A DNA stretch of 64,000 nucleotides, taken from positions 496,001 through 560,000 of the forward strand of contig CAVUPU010000003.1 in assembly GCA_963743425.1 (NCBI GenBank). Direction: 5' to 3'. This document shows positions 29,373 through 38,065 of the stretch, piece after piece. The notes below the pieces were generated by a model that saw only the letters and a list, made by a program, of their open reading frames with translations, made no database searches and was not told where the DNA came from. The first letter of the stretch is position 1. Every line of letters begins with the position of its first letter. Origin of the DNA: JAJVID01 sp963743425 (GTDB taxonomy: Bacteria > Acidobacteriota > Blastocatellia > RBC074). Position numbers and translations under genes: made by a program.

Positions 29373-32300
29373 ATGATCAAAAAAACTTTTAGCTTTTGCG
29401 GCGCCTTGCTTGCCTGCTGTCTCGTCGCCGTCTCGCTCACGACCTTCGCTCAAACCGCCGTCCAGATCAAGCCGGGACGCGACCCGAAGGTTGCGATTGA
29501 CGAAGAGTACACGAAGAAGATCCGCGAATACACGACCGAAACCTTCTTCAATTCGCCGCTCACAGATTACCTGCCCGCGTCGTCGAAAGTCCCGACGCCG
29601 AAGGCCGTGCTCGGCGACGTGGCGGGCGCGCCGGGCATTCTGCCCTATTCGCATGAGGTTTATCGCTATATGCGGATGCTCGAACGCGAAAGCCCGCGCG
29701 TCAAAGTCTATTCGATCGGCAGGACCGAAGAGGGGCGCGAGATGATCGCCGTCGCGGTCAGTTCCGAAGCCAACATCGCGAAGCTCGAAGCGAACCGCGC
29801 TCAGTTGGCGAAGCTCGCCGATCCGCGCCTGATCAACCTGAATGACGACGAGGCCGAGAAGATCATCGCCGATTCGGTTCCGGTCTATTACATCACCGGC
29901 GCGATCCATTCGCCCGAAACCGGTTCGCCGACGGCGCTGATGGAGCTGGCTTACCGGCTGGCCGTTGACGAGAGTCCATACGTCAAACAGATTCGAGACA
30001 GCCTGATCACGCTTATCACGCCCGTCGTCGAAGTTGACGGTCGCGACCGCCAGGTTGACATCTACAGATGGCATCTGGCCAATCCGGGCAAGAACTGGCC
30101 GGGCCTGATCTACTGGGGCAAATATGTCGCGCACGACAACAACCGCGACGCGATGGCGTTGTCATTGCAGTTGACGCGAAACGTCCTTAACACCTTCATC
30201 GGATGGAAAGCGCAGGTGCTCCACGATCTGCATGAATCGGTGCCATATCTCTACGACAACACAGTCGGCGATCAGCCCTACAACGCGTGGATCGATCCGA
30301 TCCTTGCCGATGAATGGCATCTGATCGGCTGGTACAACGTCGGCGAGATGACCAAATTCGGAATGCCCGGCGTCTTCACGCACGGCACATTCGACACCTG
30401 GTCGCCGAGCTATCTGATGTTCATCGCCGCTTCGCACAACGGCATCAGCCGCCTTTACGAGACCTTCGGCAACGCAGGCGCGGACACGGTCGAACGCACG
30501 CTCTCGCCATCCGAATATTCGCGCACGTGGTACAGACAGAATCCGCCGTTGCCCGTAGCGAAATGGTCGCAGCGCAACAACAACAACTATCAGCAGACCG
30601 GCTTGCTCGTCTCGCTCGGCCATTTCGCGACCAACGGCAAATACTTCCTCCGCAATTTCTACACCAAGAGCAAGAATTCGGTTCTGAAGCCGAAGGCCGC
30701 AGGCCCCGCTGCCTATGTCTTTCCGGGCGATGACCCGCGACCGGGCGGGCAGGCTGAATTGCTGCGCCTGCTGCAAATGCAGGGCTGCGAGGTTCACCGC
30801 GCAACCGCCGAGTTCACAGTGACTATGCCCGCGAAGAAGAAGCCCGCCCGACCTGCGGCGGCCGAGACGAGAGCTTCCGGCGATGGCAATGGCGAAGACG
30901 GAAACGGCGGGCAGGAGAAAAAAGAAACGAAGGAGACGACTACGCGCACATTCCCGGCGGGAAGTTTCCTGGTGCGAATGGATCAGCCCTATAGCCGCAT
31001 CGCCGATATGATGCTCGATCTGCAGTACTGGGCGCCGAACGACCCGCAGCGAAACATCTACGACGACACCGCGTGGACGTTCGGCGAATTGGGCAATGTG
31101 CAGGTCGTGCGCGTGATGGATGTCAAGGCGCTCGACGCCCCGATGGAGAAGGTCAGCGGAGAAGTGAAGGCCGCAGGCGGCGTGAATGGGAACGGCTCCG
31201 TCTTTCTCGTCAATCACAACGCCGATAATGCGCTCGTTACGCTGCGCTATCGCTTCAAGGACGCGCAGTTCGAATCGGCCCAGGAGCCGTTTGAAGCCGC
31301 CGGGACAAAATTCAATCGCGGCTCGTTCGTGATTCGCGGCGTCAACCAGAACGACCTCCATCGCGCTGCGGTAGAGTTGGGCCTGAAAATTTACGCGACC
31401 GGCGCCGCGCCTTCGGTCAAGACGCACCCGATCAAAGCCGCGCGCGTCGCCATTATACATACCTGGTTGAGCACACAGGACGAAGGCTGGTGGCGGTTGG
31501 AGTTCGACCGCTACAAAGTCCCCTATGATTACATCAGCACGCAGGACGTGGCCAAAAACGACAACCTCAACGCCAAATACGACGCGGTCATCTTCGCGCC
31601 CGTGGGCCGCTCCAATCCGCAGCAGGTTGTCAGCGGATTGCCGATGTTCGGCAACCCGCTGCCCTGGAGGAAAACCGAATTGACGCCCAACCTGGGCGGC
31701 ATTGACGAGACCGACGACATGCGCCCGGGCCTCGGTTGGAGCGGGTTGCAGAACCTGCAGAACTTCGTCCGTCGCGGCGGATTGCTGATCACGGCGAACG
31801 ACACGTCGAATTTCGCGGTCACGTTCGGATTCGCGCCCGGCGTCTCGATTGCGCCGCCGCAGCGGTTGCGCGTCACGGGCAGCGTGCTGCGCTCGAAGAT
31901 GGTCGACTCCGCAAGCCCGATCGCATACGGCTACAACGACAACTTCGCAATCTTCTGCGCCAATGGCCCCATCTTCAACCTGAGCAACACTGTGGGCGGC
32001 AGAGGCGGAAGGCGTGCGCCGGCGGAAGGCGGCGAACGCTTCACGGGCCGCGGCTCGCCGGACGATCCCGACATGCCGCAGAATCGCCCTCCGGCGGAAT
32101 TGCCCGAACAGCCGAAAGCGGAAGCCTGGGAAGCGACGCCGCTGACCGCCGAACAGCTCCGCAACGGCGTCTTCGTCATCCCGCCGTCGGCGCGGCCTCG
32201 CGTGGTCTTGCGCTACGCCGACGCGCGCGAATTGCTGGTGTCGGGGCTGCTCGAAGCCGGTAACGAAATCGCGCAACACGCCGCGGTGATCGATGTCCCT

Positions 32301-32438
32301 TACGAACAGGGCCACGTCTTGCTCTTCTCGAACAACCCTTTCTGGCGCGCCGAAACGCAGGGCAGTTACTTCCTGGTCTTCAATGCGATCTTGAATTTCG
32401 ATCAGTTGAATGCAGGGAGGAAGGTGGCGGAGCGATAA
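29373..32438 (+). CDS. Large exported M14-family metallocarboxypeptidase
   Basis: 1021 residues with a signal peptide (1-27). The peptidase domain spans about 75-390 with zinc ligands H179 and E182 in IHSPETG and the third ligand in HDLHES (H284 or H287). HDNNRD and RDRQVDIYRWHLANPG are typical of the large acidobacterial and Bacteroidetes M14 proteins. An acidic and Gly-rich linker sits near 500. The C-terminal third (IIHTWLSTQDEGWWRLEFDR, GGLLITANDTSNFAV) resembles a class I glutamine amidotransferase-like fold. Ribosome binding site GAGGAACAGG. Probably degrades external peptides. Confidence 0.88.
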   Translation: MIKKTFSFCGALLACCLVAVSLTTFAQTAVQIKPGRDPKVAIDEEYTKKIREYTTETFFNSPLTDYLPASSKVPTPKAVLGDVAGAPGILPYSHEVYRYMRMLERESPRVKVYSIGRTEEGREMIAVAVSSEANIAKLEANRAQLAKLADPRLINLNDDEAEKIIADSVPVYYITGAIHSPETGSPTALMELAYRLAVDESPYVKQIRDSLITLITPVVEVDGRDRQVDIYRWHLANPGKNWPGLIYWGKYVAHDNNRDAMALSLQLTRNVLNTFIGWKAQVLHDLHESVPYLYDNTVGDQPYNAWIDPILADEWHLIGWYNVGEMTKFGMPGVFTHGTFDTWSPSYLMFIAASHNGISRLYETFGNAGADTVERTLSPSEYSRTWYRQNPPLPVAKWSQRNNNNYQQTGLLVSLGHFATNGKYFLRNFYTKSKNSVLKPKAAGPAAYVFPGDDPRPGGQAELLRLLQMQGCEVHRATAEFTVTMPAKKKPARPAAAETRASGDGNGEDGNGGQEKKETKETTTRTFPAGSFLVRMDQPYSRIADMMLDLQYWAPNDPQRNIYDDTAWTFGELGNVQVVRVMDVKALDAPMEKVSGEVKAAGGVNGNGSVFLVNHNADNALVTLRYRFKDAQFESAQEPFEAAGTKFNRGSFVIRGVNQNDLHRAAVELGLKIYATGAAPSVKTHPIKAARVAIIHTWLSTQDEGWWRLEFDRYKVPYDYISTQDVAKNDNLNAKYDAVIFAPVGRSNPQQVVSGLPMFGNPLPWRKTELTPNLGGIDETDDMRPGLGWSGLQNLQNFVRRGGLLITANDTSNFAVTFGFAPGVSIAPPQRLRVTGSVLRSKMVDSASPIAYGYNDNFAIFCANGPIFNLSNTVGGRGGRRAPAEGGERFTGRGSPDDPDMPQNRPPAELPEQPKAEAWEATPLTAEQLRNGVFVIPPSARPRVVLRYADARELLVSGLLEAGNEIAQHAAVIDVPYEQGHVLLFSNNPFWRAETQGSYFLVFNAILNFDQLNAGRKVAER

Positions 32439-32440
32439 AT

Positions 32441-32845
32441 TCACACTGTCCAATCAATCACCTGAAGACCGTTGATTCGGGTGAAGTGGGAGACGTTATG
32501 AGTGGCTACAGCCAGCCTTTCGTTGAGCGCAATGCTGGCTATGAGAATGTCCACTTCACCAATCAGCAGCCCGCGCCGTTTGAGGTCGGCCCAGATGTCG
32601 GCGGCCAGTACGGCAGCGGGATGCGAAAACGGCAGGATGAGATGCGCCTGACAGAATTGTTCAAAGCCGGCAAGTTGGGCCGTTGCTCCGACCGCCTTCA
32701 ACCCGCGGGTTATTTCGTAGTAGCTGAATTCGGTCAGTGTTAGTTGTTTGAACTGGCTGATGTAGGCTGCGGCATTGATTGAAACCTGTGGGTGATGTTT
32801 ATGCAATAGGGTGAGTGTGTCGGTGTCGAGTAATGTGGGAGTCAT
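32441..32845 (-). CDS. PIN-domain toxin (VapC-like RNase)
   Basis: 134 residues. The acidic triad of PIN nucleases is visible in LLDTDTLT near the N terminus, YYEITRGL in the middle and IGEVDILIASIA. THNVSHFTRINGLQVIDW closes the fold. It cleaves RNA when freed of its antitoxin. It is downstream of and in the same unit as the DUF104 antitoxin, 12 bases apart. Confidence 0.9.
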   Translation of the reverse strand: MTPTLLDTDTLTLLHKHHPQVSINAAAYISQFKQLTLTEFSYYEITRGLKAVGATAQLAGFEQFCQAHLILPFSHPAAVLAADIWADLKRRGLLIGEVDILIASIALNERLAVATHNVSHFTRINGLQVIDWTV

Positions 32846-32857
32846 TCGATCTATGAA

Positions 32858-33157
32858 TCATTGTTCCGATTGATGGTCGAAGAAGTGTTCCTGATCAAGG
32901 CGAGACTCGTCCAACTCCACTTGCTGCTGCTCTGTCAACGAATCATAACTGCCCCACAGCAGGCGAAAATTGTCGAGAATCCGTTCGATCTCAGCCGGAG
33001 TTGTTCCGGCTGAAAGCAAATGCTCGCGAACCAGATCATCGGTATTGACAGGCCATCCTCCCGCCGCAATGCGCACGCGCGTTCCTTCCGGTAAGTCAAC
33101 CGGGCCAAGCGGTCTAAAGATACCGTTCTCGTAGATTGCATCAATCGTCTGTGACAT
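32858..33157 (-). CDS. DUF104-type antitoxin
   Basis: 99 residues from MSQTIDAIYENGIFRPLGPV, the beta-hairpin start of the AF2212/DUF104 antitoxin family (DLPEGTRVRI follows). The C-terminal acidic half would wrap the PIN toxin. A longer in-frame start exists upstream but has no homology. Such pairs autoregulate, but no clear operator palindrome was seen at 33158-33260. Confidence 0.85.
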   Translation of the reverse strand: MSQTIDAIYENGIFRPLGPVDLPEGTRVRIAAGGWPVNTDDLVREHLLSAGTTPAEIERILDNFRLLWGSYDSLTEQQQVELDESRLDQEHFFDHQSEQ

Positions 33158-33319
33158 AAATTTGAACCAAAAGGAGTATAGCACGATTGAATTCGCCGCC
33201 ACAGCTTCAGCGACCGCCAGATCCCATTGCCGATTCCGGTCGCGAAGCGCCAATCAAAAAGGCAGGCCGCCAGCGAAAGGTAGCCTGCCTTTTCATTTCG
33301 GCGCCGGATGGCGCGGACA

Positions 33320-35194
33320 CTACCGTTTGACGCTCACGTGAGCCGCGAGTAACAGCCAGCGGCCGTTCCGCTTAACAAAACTGATAGTGAAGCGGTATTG
33401 CACACCGAGTTCTCCGCCATTAGCTTTGAAAGTTGTGCCAAGGAAGTTCGTAACTGCCGAATTGCCATCGATCCGAGCGCGGAAATCATCAATCTCGATC
33501 TTTGTGATTGGGTTATTTTCCCTTTTGATGTCGGCGATTGCCTGGGCCTTATTTTCTATCTGGCCATCCGGCCCGGTCCCAATGTAATCGTCAGCGAGCA
33601 GCCATTCGAAGACCGAGGCATCTCGACTGATGCTGGCGTTGGCGGCTTCATATATCATCGCCAGTAAAATCCGCTCCGTTCTTTGCGGCGGCGGTGGTGG
33701 TGGTGGTGGTGGCGGTGGCGGCAAATCCTGATTCAGTGCGCTGCCCATGGGCTTGGGCGGCAGTATCGGAACGCCGCGCCATTGTTCGCCCGTTTTCACC
33801 ATCACAACCGTAAACCGGTCGGCGACGATTTTTACTTCGCCGCGGTCAGCATTCTTGAAATGAACCGTACAGAGGAAATCCAGCTTCGCATCCTTATCGT
33901 TGATTTTTACGTGAAAATCATCAACCTCAACTTTCGTGACAGCCATACGCTGGCGCGTGAAACCATCGAAGGTCCGCCATATCGGTTCGCCGGATGACCC
34001 GACGAAATGCTCAAGTCTGAGGTTGAGGTTGGGGGAGAAGATTCCAAGGTTGACCCGTTGCGGAATTCCTATCACGACCTGGCGAACCATCGCGATCAGA
34101 GCCTGTTCGTCGTCGCTGATCGCTGGTTGGGCCGCGATTTTGCCCGCGCGGCTTGAAATCAACAGAAGGCTTACGGCGGCGATCAAGGCCACGGACAAAA
34201 CCATATAGCGCCACTGATGCGCGATCATACGCGCGCGATCCTCGTTTAAAATCATCTCGATCCTCCTTTCGAGAATTCGTCTGGTGGAAAAGAGCGCCAG
34301 TTGATGTACGCCGCGCGGCGCGCCAACTGGCGCAATACTGCGCTCGGCCACTTTGATGATGCTCTCGGCGTAGGTCTCGGCCTCAGCGCCCGATCCGACC
34401 ACGTGATCATCGCAGGCTATCTCTCGTTCCACGGCTAATTGCCGGCAGGCATAACGCGCCAGCGGGTGGAAAAAGAAAACGGCGCCGAGGATGTTTTGAA
34501 AGAGATTGACGTAATGATCTCGCCGCTCAACGTGCGCCATTTCGTGTCGCAGCATCGCGCATCGCTCCATCGGAGACGTCCAGGCGGCGATGTCGGCAGG
34601 GAACACGATCATCGGGCGCAACACGCTGAGCAGAATCGGCGAGCGTATATCATCAGAAAGCGCGAGGCTCACTTTCCCGGCTCGCAACGCATCGCAATCG
34701 CTTTCTTCGCAATCGAGGTCGGCCAGGGAAATGAGGCGCGCGCCGGCCCTCAGGCGACGCAACCTGGCGCTATTGATCGCGGCCGTCGTGACGAAGATGA
34801 GCGCGCCCGCGAGCCACAAGACGAACGACAGGCTCAAAATAATCGGTTGTTTGATCGAAGGCCTGACACTCACAACCGGAGACGGGTTTTGAACGACCGG
34901 AGCGTCGTCGTTCGTGATAACGATCCTTGGAAGCTCAACCGCGTAACTCAGCGCTCTGTTGTTCGGTTTGGGCAGAGGCAGATTTTGAATAAGGCCGCTC
35001 AATACCGGCATCGCGACTACGGCGATCAAAGCGAAGAGCCAGACCTGATGGCGCAGCGCGGGCGATTTGACGCGAAAGATTTTCAATCCCGCCCAAACGC
35101 AGGCGAGCAAAACAGCGGCCTGCCAGCTCCACACTAGCAGCCACGCCGCGCCTTTGGCCGAAGCCGTGACGAACGGGTTGATCAGCGCGTTCAT
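33320..35194 (-). CDS. M56 family (BlaR1/MecR1-like) peptidase with C-terminal NTF2-like domain
   Basis: 624 residues. Four to five membrane helices with the cytosolic zinc peptidase motif HEMAH at 217-221 and EREIACDDHV further on. After the last helix (YMVLSVALIAAVSLLLI) come two NTF2/DUF4440-like segments separated by a run of 12 prolines. The last part reads ASVFEWLLADDYIGTGPDG...NGRWLLLAAHVSVKR. There is no penicillin-binding domain, so the signal sensed is not necessarily a beta-lactam. AGGAGG precedes the ATG. Tandem paralogue of the next upstream gene; both are served by one BlaI. Confidence 0.88.
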   Translation of the reverse strand: MNALINPFVTASAKGAAWLLVWSWQAAVLLACVWAGLKIFRVKSPALRHQVWLFALIAVVAMPVLSGLIQNLPLPKPNNRALSYAVELPRIVITNDDAPVVQNPSPVVSVRPSIKQPIILSLSFVLWLAGALIFVTTAAINSARLRRLRAGARLISLADLDCEESDCDALRAGKVSLALSDDIRSPILLSVLRPMIVFPADIAAWTSPMERCAMLRHEMAHVERRDHYVNLFQNILGAVFFFHPLARYACRQLAVEREIACDDHVVGSGAEAETYAESIIKVAERSIAPVGAPRGVHQLALFSTRRILERRIEMILNEDRARMIAHQWRYMVLSVALIAAVSLLLISSRAGKIAAQPAISDDEQALIAMVRQVVIGIPQRVNLGIFSPNLNLRLEHFVGSSGEPIWRTFDGFTRQRMAVTKVEVDDFHVKINDKDAKLDFLCTVHFKNADRGEVKIVADRFTVVMVKTGEQWRGVPILPPKPMGSALNQDLPPPPPPPPPPPPQRTERILLAMIYEAANASISRDASVFEWLLADDYIGTGPDGQIENKAQAIADIKRENNPITKIEIDDFRARIDGNSAVTNFLGTTFKANGGELGVQYRFTISFVKRNGRWLLLAAHVSVKR

Positions 35195-35304
35195 TTCTTT
35201 CCTCCTTTTTTCGATATGCGGCTCACACCGGTTTGCTGGCCTGAGTGCGCGCCGCCATCTACTCGCGGATGGCGGCGCGTTCGAGAGCATAGATGGCGCT
35301 TTAT

Positions 35305-37492
35305 CTATTGCTTGCGGCTCATATGGATCGCCGCAATCTTCAATTGCTGCTGATGAAGCAGGATGACGTCTGCATGCTTGAAGGGGGATTCCGTCTCGTC
35401 TGGGGTGAGTTTGATCTCGACCGGCTTCTTCCCCTTCATTACAGCCGTGGCAATCTCCTTATCCAGCCCCATCATCGCGATCTCCTTCACCTTCACTATC
35501 GGCGCCTTCCAAAGGCCTTCGTTTGTGTGGCATTTCAGACATGATCCTTGAACGCGTACCGGACGATCGAGTTTGATATCAACCTTGTCATCGAACGGGA
35601 CATCTTTCTTGATGAAATTTATCGTGTAGCGAAACTGTGCGGTTGAATCCTGGCCGTTGGCCTGATAATGCACAGTGGCAAGGAAAGTGGCGAAGGCAAT
35701 CTCATCATTCCCGGAAACACGCAGATCGTCAAACTCGAATTTCTTGATCTGATCGAGCCTTTGGAATTCCGCGATCTGCTCGGCCTTGTTTCTGGTTTCG
35801 CCGTCAGGCCCAATACCGACATAATCATCGTCGAGAACTCTTTCAAAGAATGAGCTGTCGCGCCGAATACTGGCGTAGGCGATTTCGCGCAGCAGGGCGA
35901 AGACCGAATCACTGTCTTTGTGCCACCGTAAAGGCATGAGCGCTTTGTCAGACTCAACGGTCATCTCTACGGGTGACGGCGGTGGCGGCGGTGGAGGTGG
36001 AGGCGGTGGCAGTTGATCCTGTAACTGGTTCAGTTGCTCCTGCAGCCCCGGAGCATCCCAGGCTTTGATATCGTCGCTGTCGCTGGTCTCTTTCAGCCAT
36101 TTGATTCTATGCAATGCCCGAAGCCGATATTCAGGAGACGGATCGGCCAAAGCGATTTTCGTCAACGGCTCGATCTCGCTTATCCAGCCGAAAGTGTCAA
36201 TCACCATCCCCTTGACCTCCGGGTCGTTGCTCTTGTTGTAGAGTTCGAACATCGCCTCTTCGCTGCCGGCGCCTTCCAACCCAATGAGTTGAATCGCCGC
36301 CAACCGGCGCATCTCGGCGTCGGGATTTCGCAAGGCTATCTCGATCAAATCGTTAAAGGCCTTGCCGTCTCCCAGAGATTTCACAAGTTGTAGCTTGCCT
36401 TTCGTGTCGCCGGGTTGTGGCTGCGCCAGCCCGGATTTGGTCAGGTGTCCGGGGATCAACAGCCAGGCGACAACGGCGATTAACGCCGCGGACAGAGTCA
36501 AATATTTCAGATTCCGTGTAGTCAAACGCGTGCGGTCCTTATTCAAAATCATCTCGATCCTCCTTTCGAGAATTTGTCTGGCGGAAAAGAGCGCGAGCTG
36601 GCTCGCGCCGCGTGGCGCTCCAGCCAGCGCAATACTGCGCTCGGCCACTTTGATTATGCTCTCGGCGTAGGTCTCGGCCTCAGCGCCCGAGCCGACCACG
36701 TGATCATCGCAGGCTATCTCTCGTTCCACGGCCAATTGCCGGCAGGCGTAACGCGCCAGCGGGTGGAAAAAGAAAACGGCGCCGAGGATGTTTTGAAAGA
36801 GATTGACGTAATGATCCCGCCGTTCCACGTGCGCCAGTTCATGTCGCAACATCGCGCATCGCTCCATCGGAGACGTCCATGCGGCGATGTCAGCAGGGAA
36901 CACGATCATCGGGCGCAACACGCCGAGCAGGATCGGCGAGCGTATATCATCAGAAAGCGCGAGGCTGACTTTCCCGGCTCGCATCGCATCGTAATCGCTT
37001 TCGTCGCAATCGAGGTCGGCCAGGGAAATGAGGCGCGCGCCGGCTCTCAATGCGACGTAACCTGACGCCATTGATCGCGGCCTTCGTGACGAAGACGAGC
37101 AAGCCCGCAAGCCACAGGGCGAACGATAGGCTCAAAATGATTGGCTGTTTCACTGGAGGGTTGACGCTCACGGCCGGAGACGGGTTTTGAACTACCGGCG
37201 CCGCGTCGTTAGTGATGACGATCTTAGGAAACTCAACCGCGTAACTCAGCGCCCTGTTGTTCGGTTTGGGCAGTGGCAAGGTTTGAATAACGCCGCTCAG
37301 AACCGGCATCGCGACTACGGCGATCAAAGCGAAGAGCCAGACCTGATGGCGCAGCGCGGGCGATTTGACGCGGAAGATTTTCAATCCCGCCCAAACGCAG
37401 GCGAGCAAAACGGCGACCTGCCAACTCCACACGAGCAGCCACGCCGCGCCCTTGGCCGAAGCCGCGACAAAGGGGTTGATCAGCGCGTTCAT
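35305..37492 (-). pseudogene. M56 BlaR1-like peptidase with HEAT-like, NTF2-like and CXXCH segments, frameshifted
   Basis: The N-terminal 150 residues (MNALINPFVAASAKGAAWLL...) are nearly identical to the paralogue at 33320-35194. The frame breaks at about 37049, where comparison of the two copies shows one extra base; it continues as LRAGARLISLADLDCDE, then HELAH and EREIACDDHV. The C-terminal half is different from the paralogue: alpha-solenoid repeats (DLIEIALRNPDAEMRRLAAI), a polyproline run, a DUF4440-like segment (VLDDDYVGIGPDG) and GSCLKCHTNEG, a c-type heme motif. Possibly still functional if the frameshift is an error. Confidence 0.75.
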
Positions 37493-37917
37493 TTCGGCCC
37501 TCCTTTTTGGGCTTTTTTCGGTTTGACTGTCGCGGTTTTGCTCGCCTGCGCGCGCGCGGCCATCTGCTCGCGGACTTCGCTCAAATCCTCTTCGGTCAGA
37601 TCACCCGTTTCGACCAGATGCAAGACCATCGCCGCCGCCGAGCCGCCGAAAACCTGTTCTATCAAATGGCTAAGCACGCGCCGTTGGGCTTTCTCCTGTT
37701 TGGCCTTGGCGCGGTAGATATGCGCTTTGCCCTCAGCGCGATGAATCAGATGGCCTTTGCGTTCGAGCACGCGGATGATGGTCAGCACGCTGTTGTAATG
37801 GCGCTCGCCGGGCAAGGCTTCCTGAATTTCTTTGGCGGTCGCCTCACCGCGCTCCCAGATCACGCGCATGATCTCCATTTCTTTATCTGTGAATGTCTTT
37901 GATGGTTGTCTCGGCAT
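37489..37917 (-). CDS. blaI: BlaI/MecI family transcriptional repressor
   Basis: 142 residues from MPRQPSKTFTDKEMEIMRVI. Winged helix (ATAKEIQEAL, YNSVLTIIRVLERKGHL) followed by the cleavable dimerisation helix (FGGSAAAMVLHLVETGDLTEEDL) where M56 peptidases cut. ATG 37917 has AAAAGGA upstream. The stop overlaps the M56 start (ATGA, 37489-37492), so repressor and sensor are coupled. It controls its own operon through the operators upstream. Confidence 0.93.
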   Translation of the reverse strand: MPRQPSKTFTDKEMEIMRVIWERGEATAKEIQEALPGERHYNSVLTIIRVLERKGHLIHRAEGKAHIYRAKAKQEKAQRRVLSHLIEQVFGGSAAAMVLHLVETGDLTEEDLSEVREQMAARAQASKTATVKPKKAQKGGPK

Positions 37918-37941
37918 ACGTCGTCCTTTTTCTTTAATGAT

Positions 37942-37987
37942 CAACGTATTTATACGTTGGCGCGGACACTAACGTATAAATACGTTG
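37942..37987. promoter_or_regulatory. Twin palindromic operators upstream of blaI
   Basis: Two 18-base imperfect palindromes, CAACGTATTTATACGTTG at 37942-37959 and its reverse-complement form TAACGTATAAATACGTTG at 37970-37987, differ by one base and are 28 bases apart centre to centre. BlaI/MecI dimers bind paired dyads in this position. The half-site AACGTAT is not the classical TACA/TGTA of beta-lactamase operators, so it fits a family-specific variant. The BlaI promoter should lie between or over them. Confidence 0.8.
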
Positions 37988-38065
37988 ATGTCAATGGAAA
38001 ATTTTCGGTGAAGTAACGATTCTGCGGTAAGGTTGTCTGGCTGAAGTTGATCTCAGTTTTGGAGG

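Noticed and set aside
30162..32453. 763-codon open frame on the minus strand opposite the M14 peptidase
   Set aside because: It is a shadow of the strongly supported M14 gene, with no family motifs.
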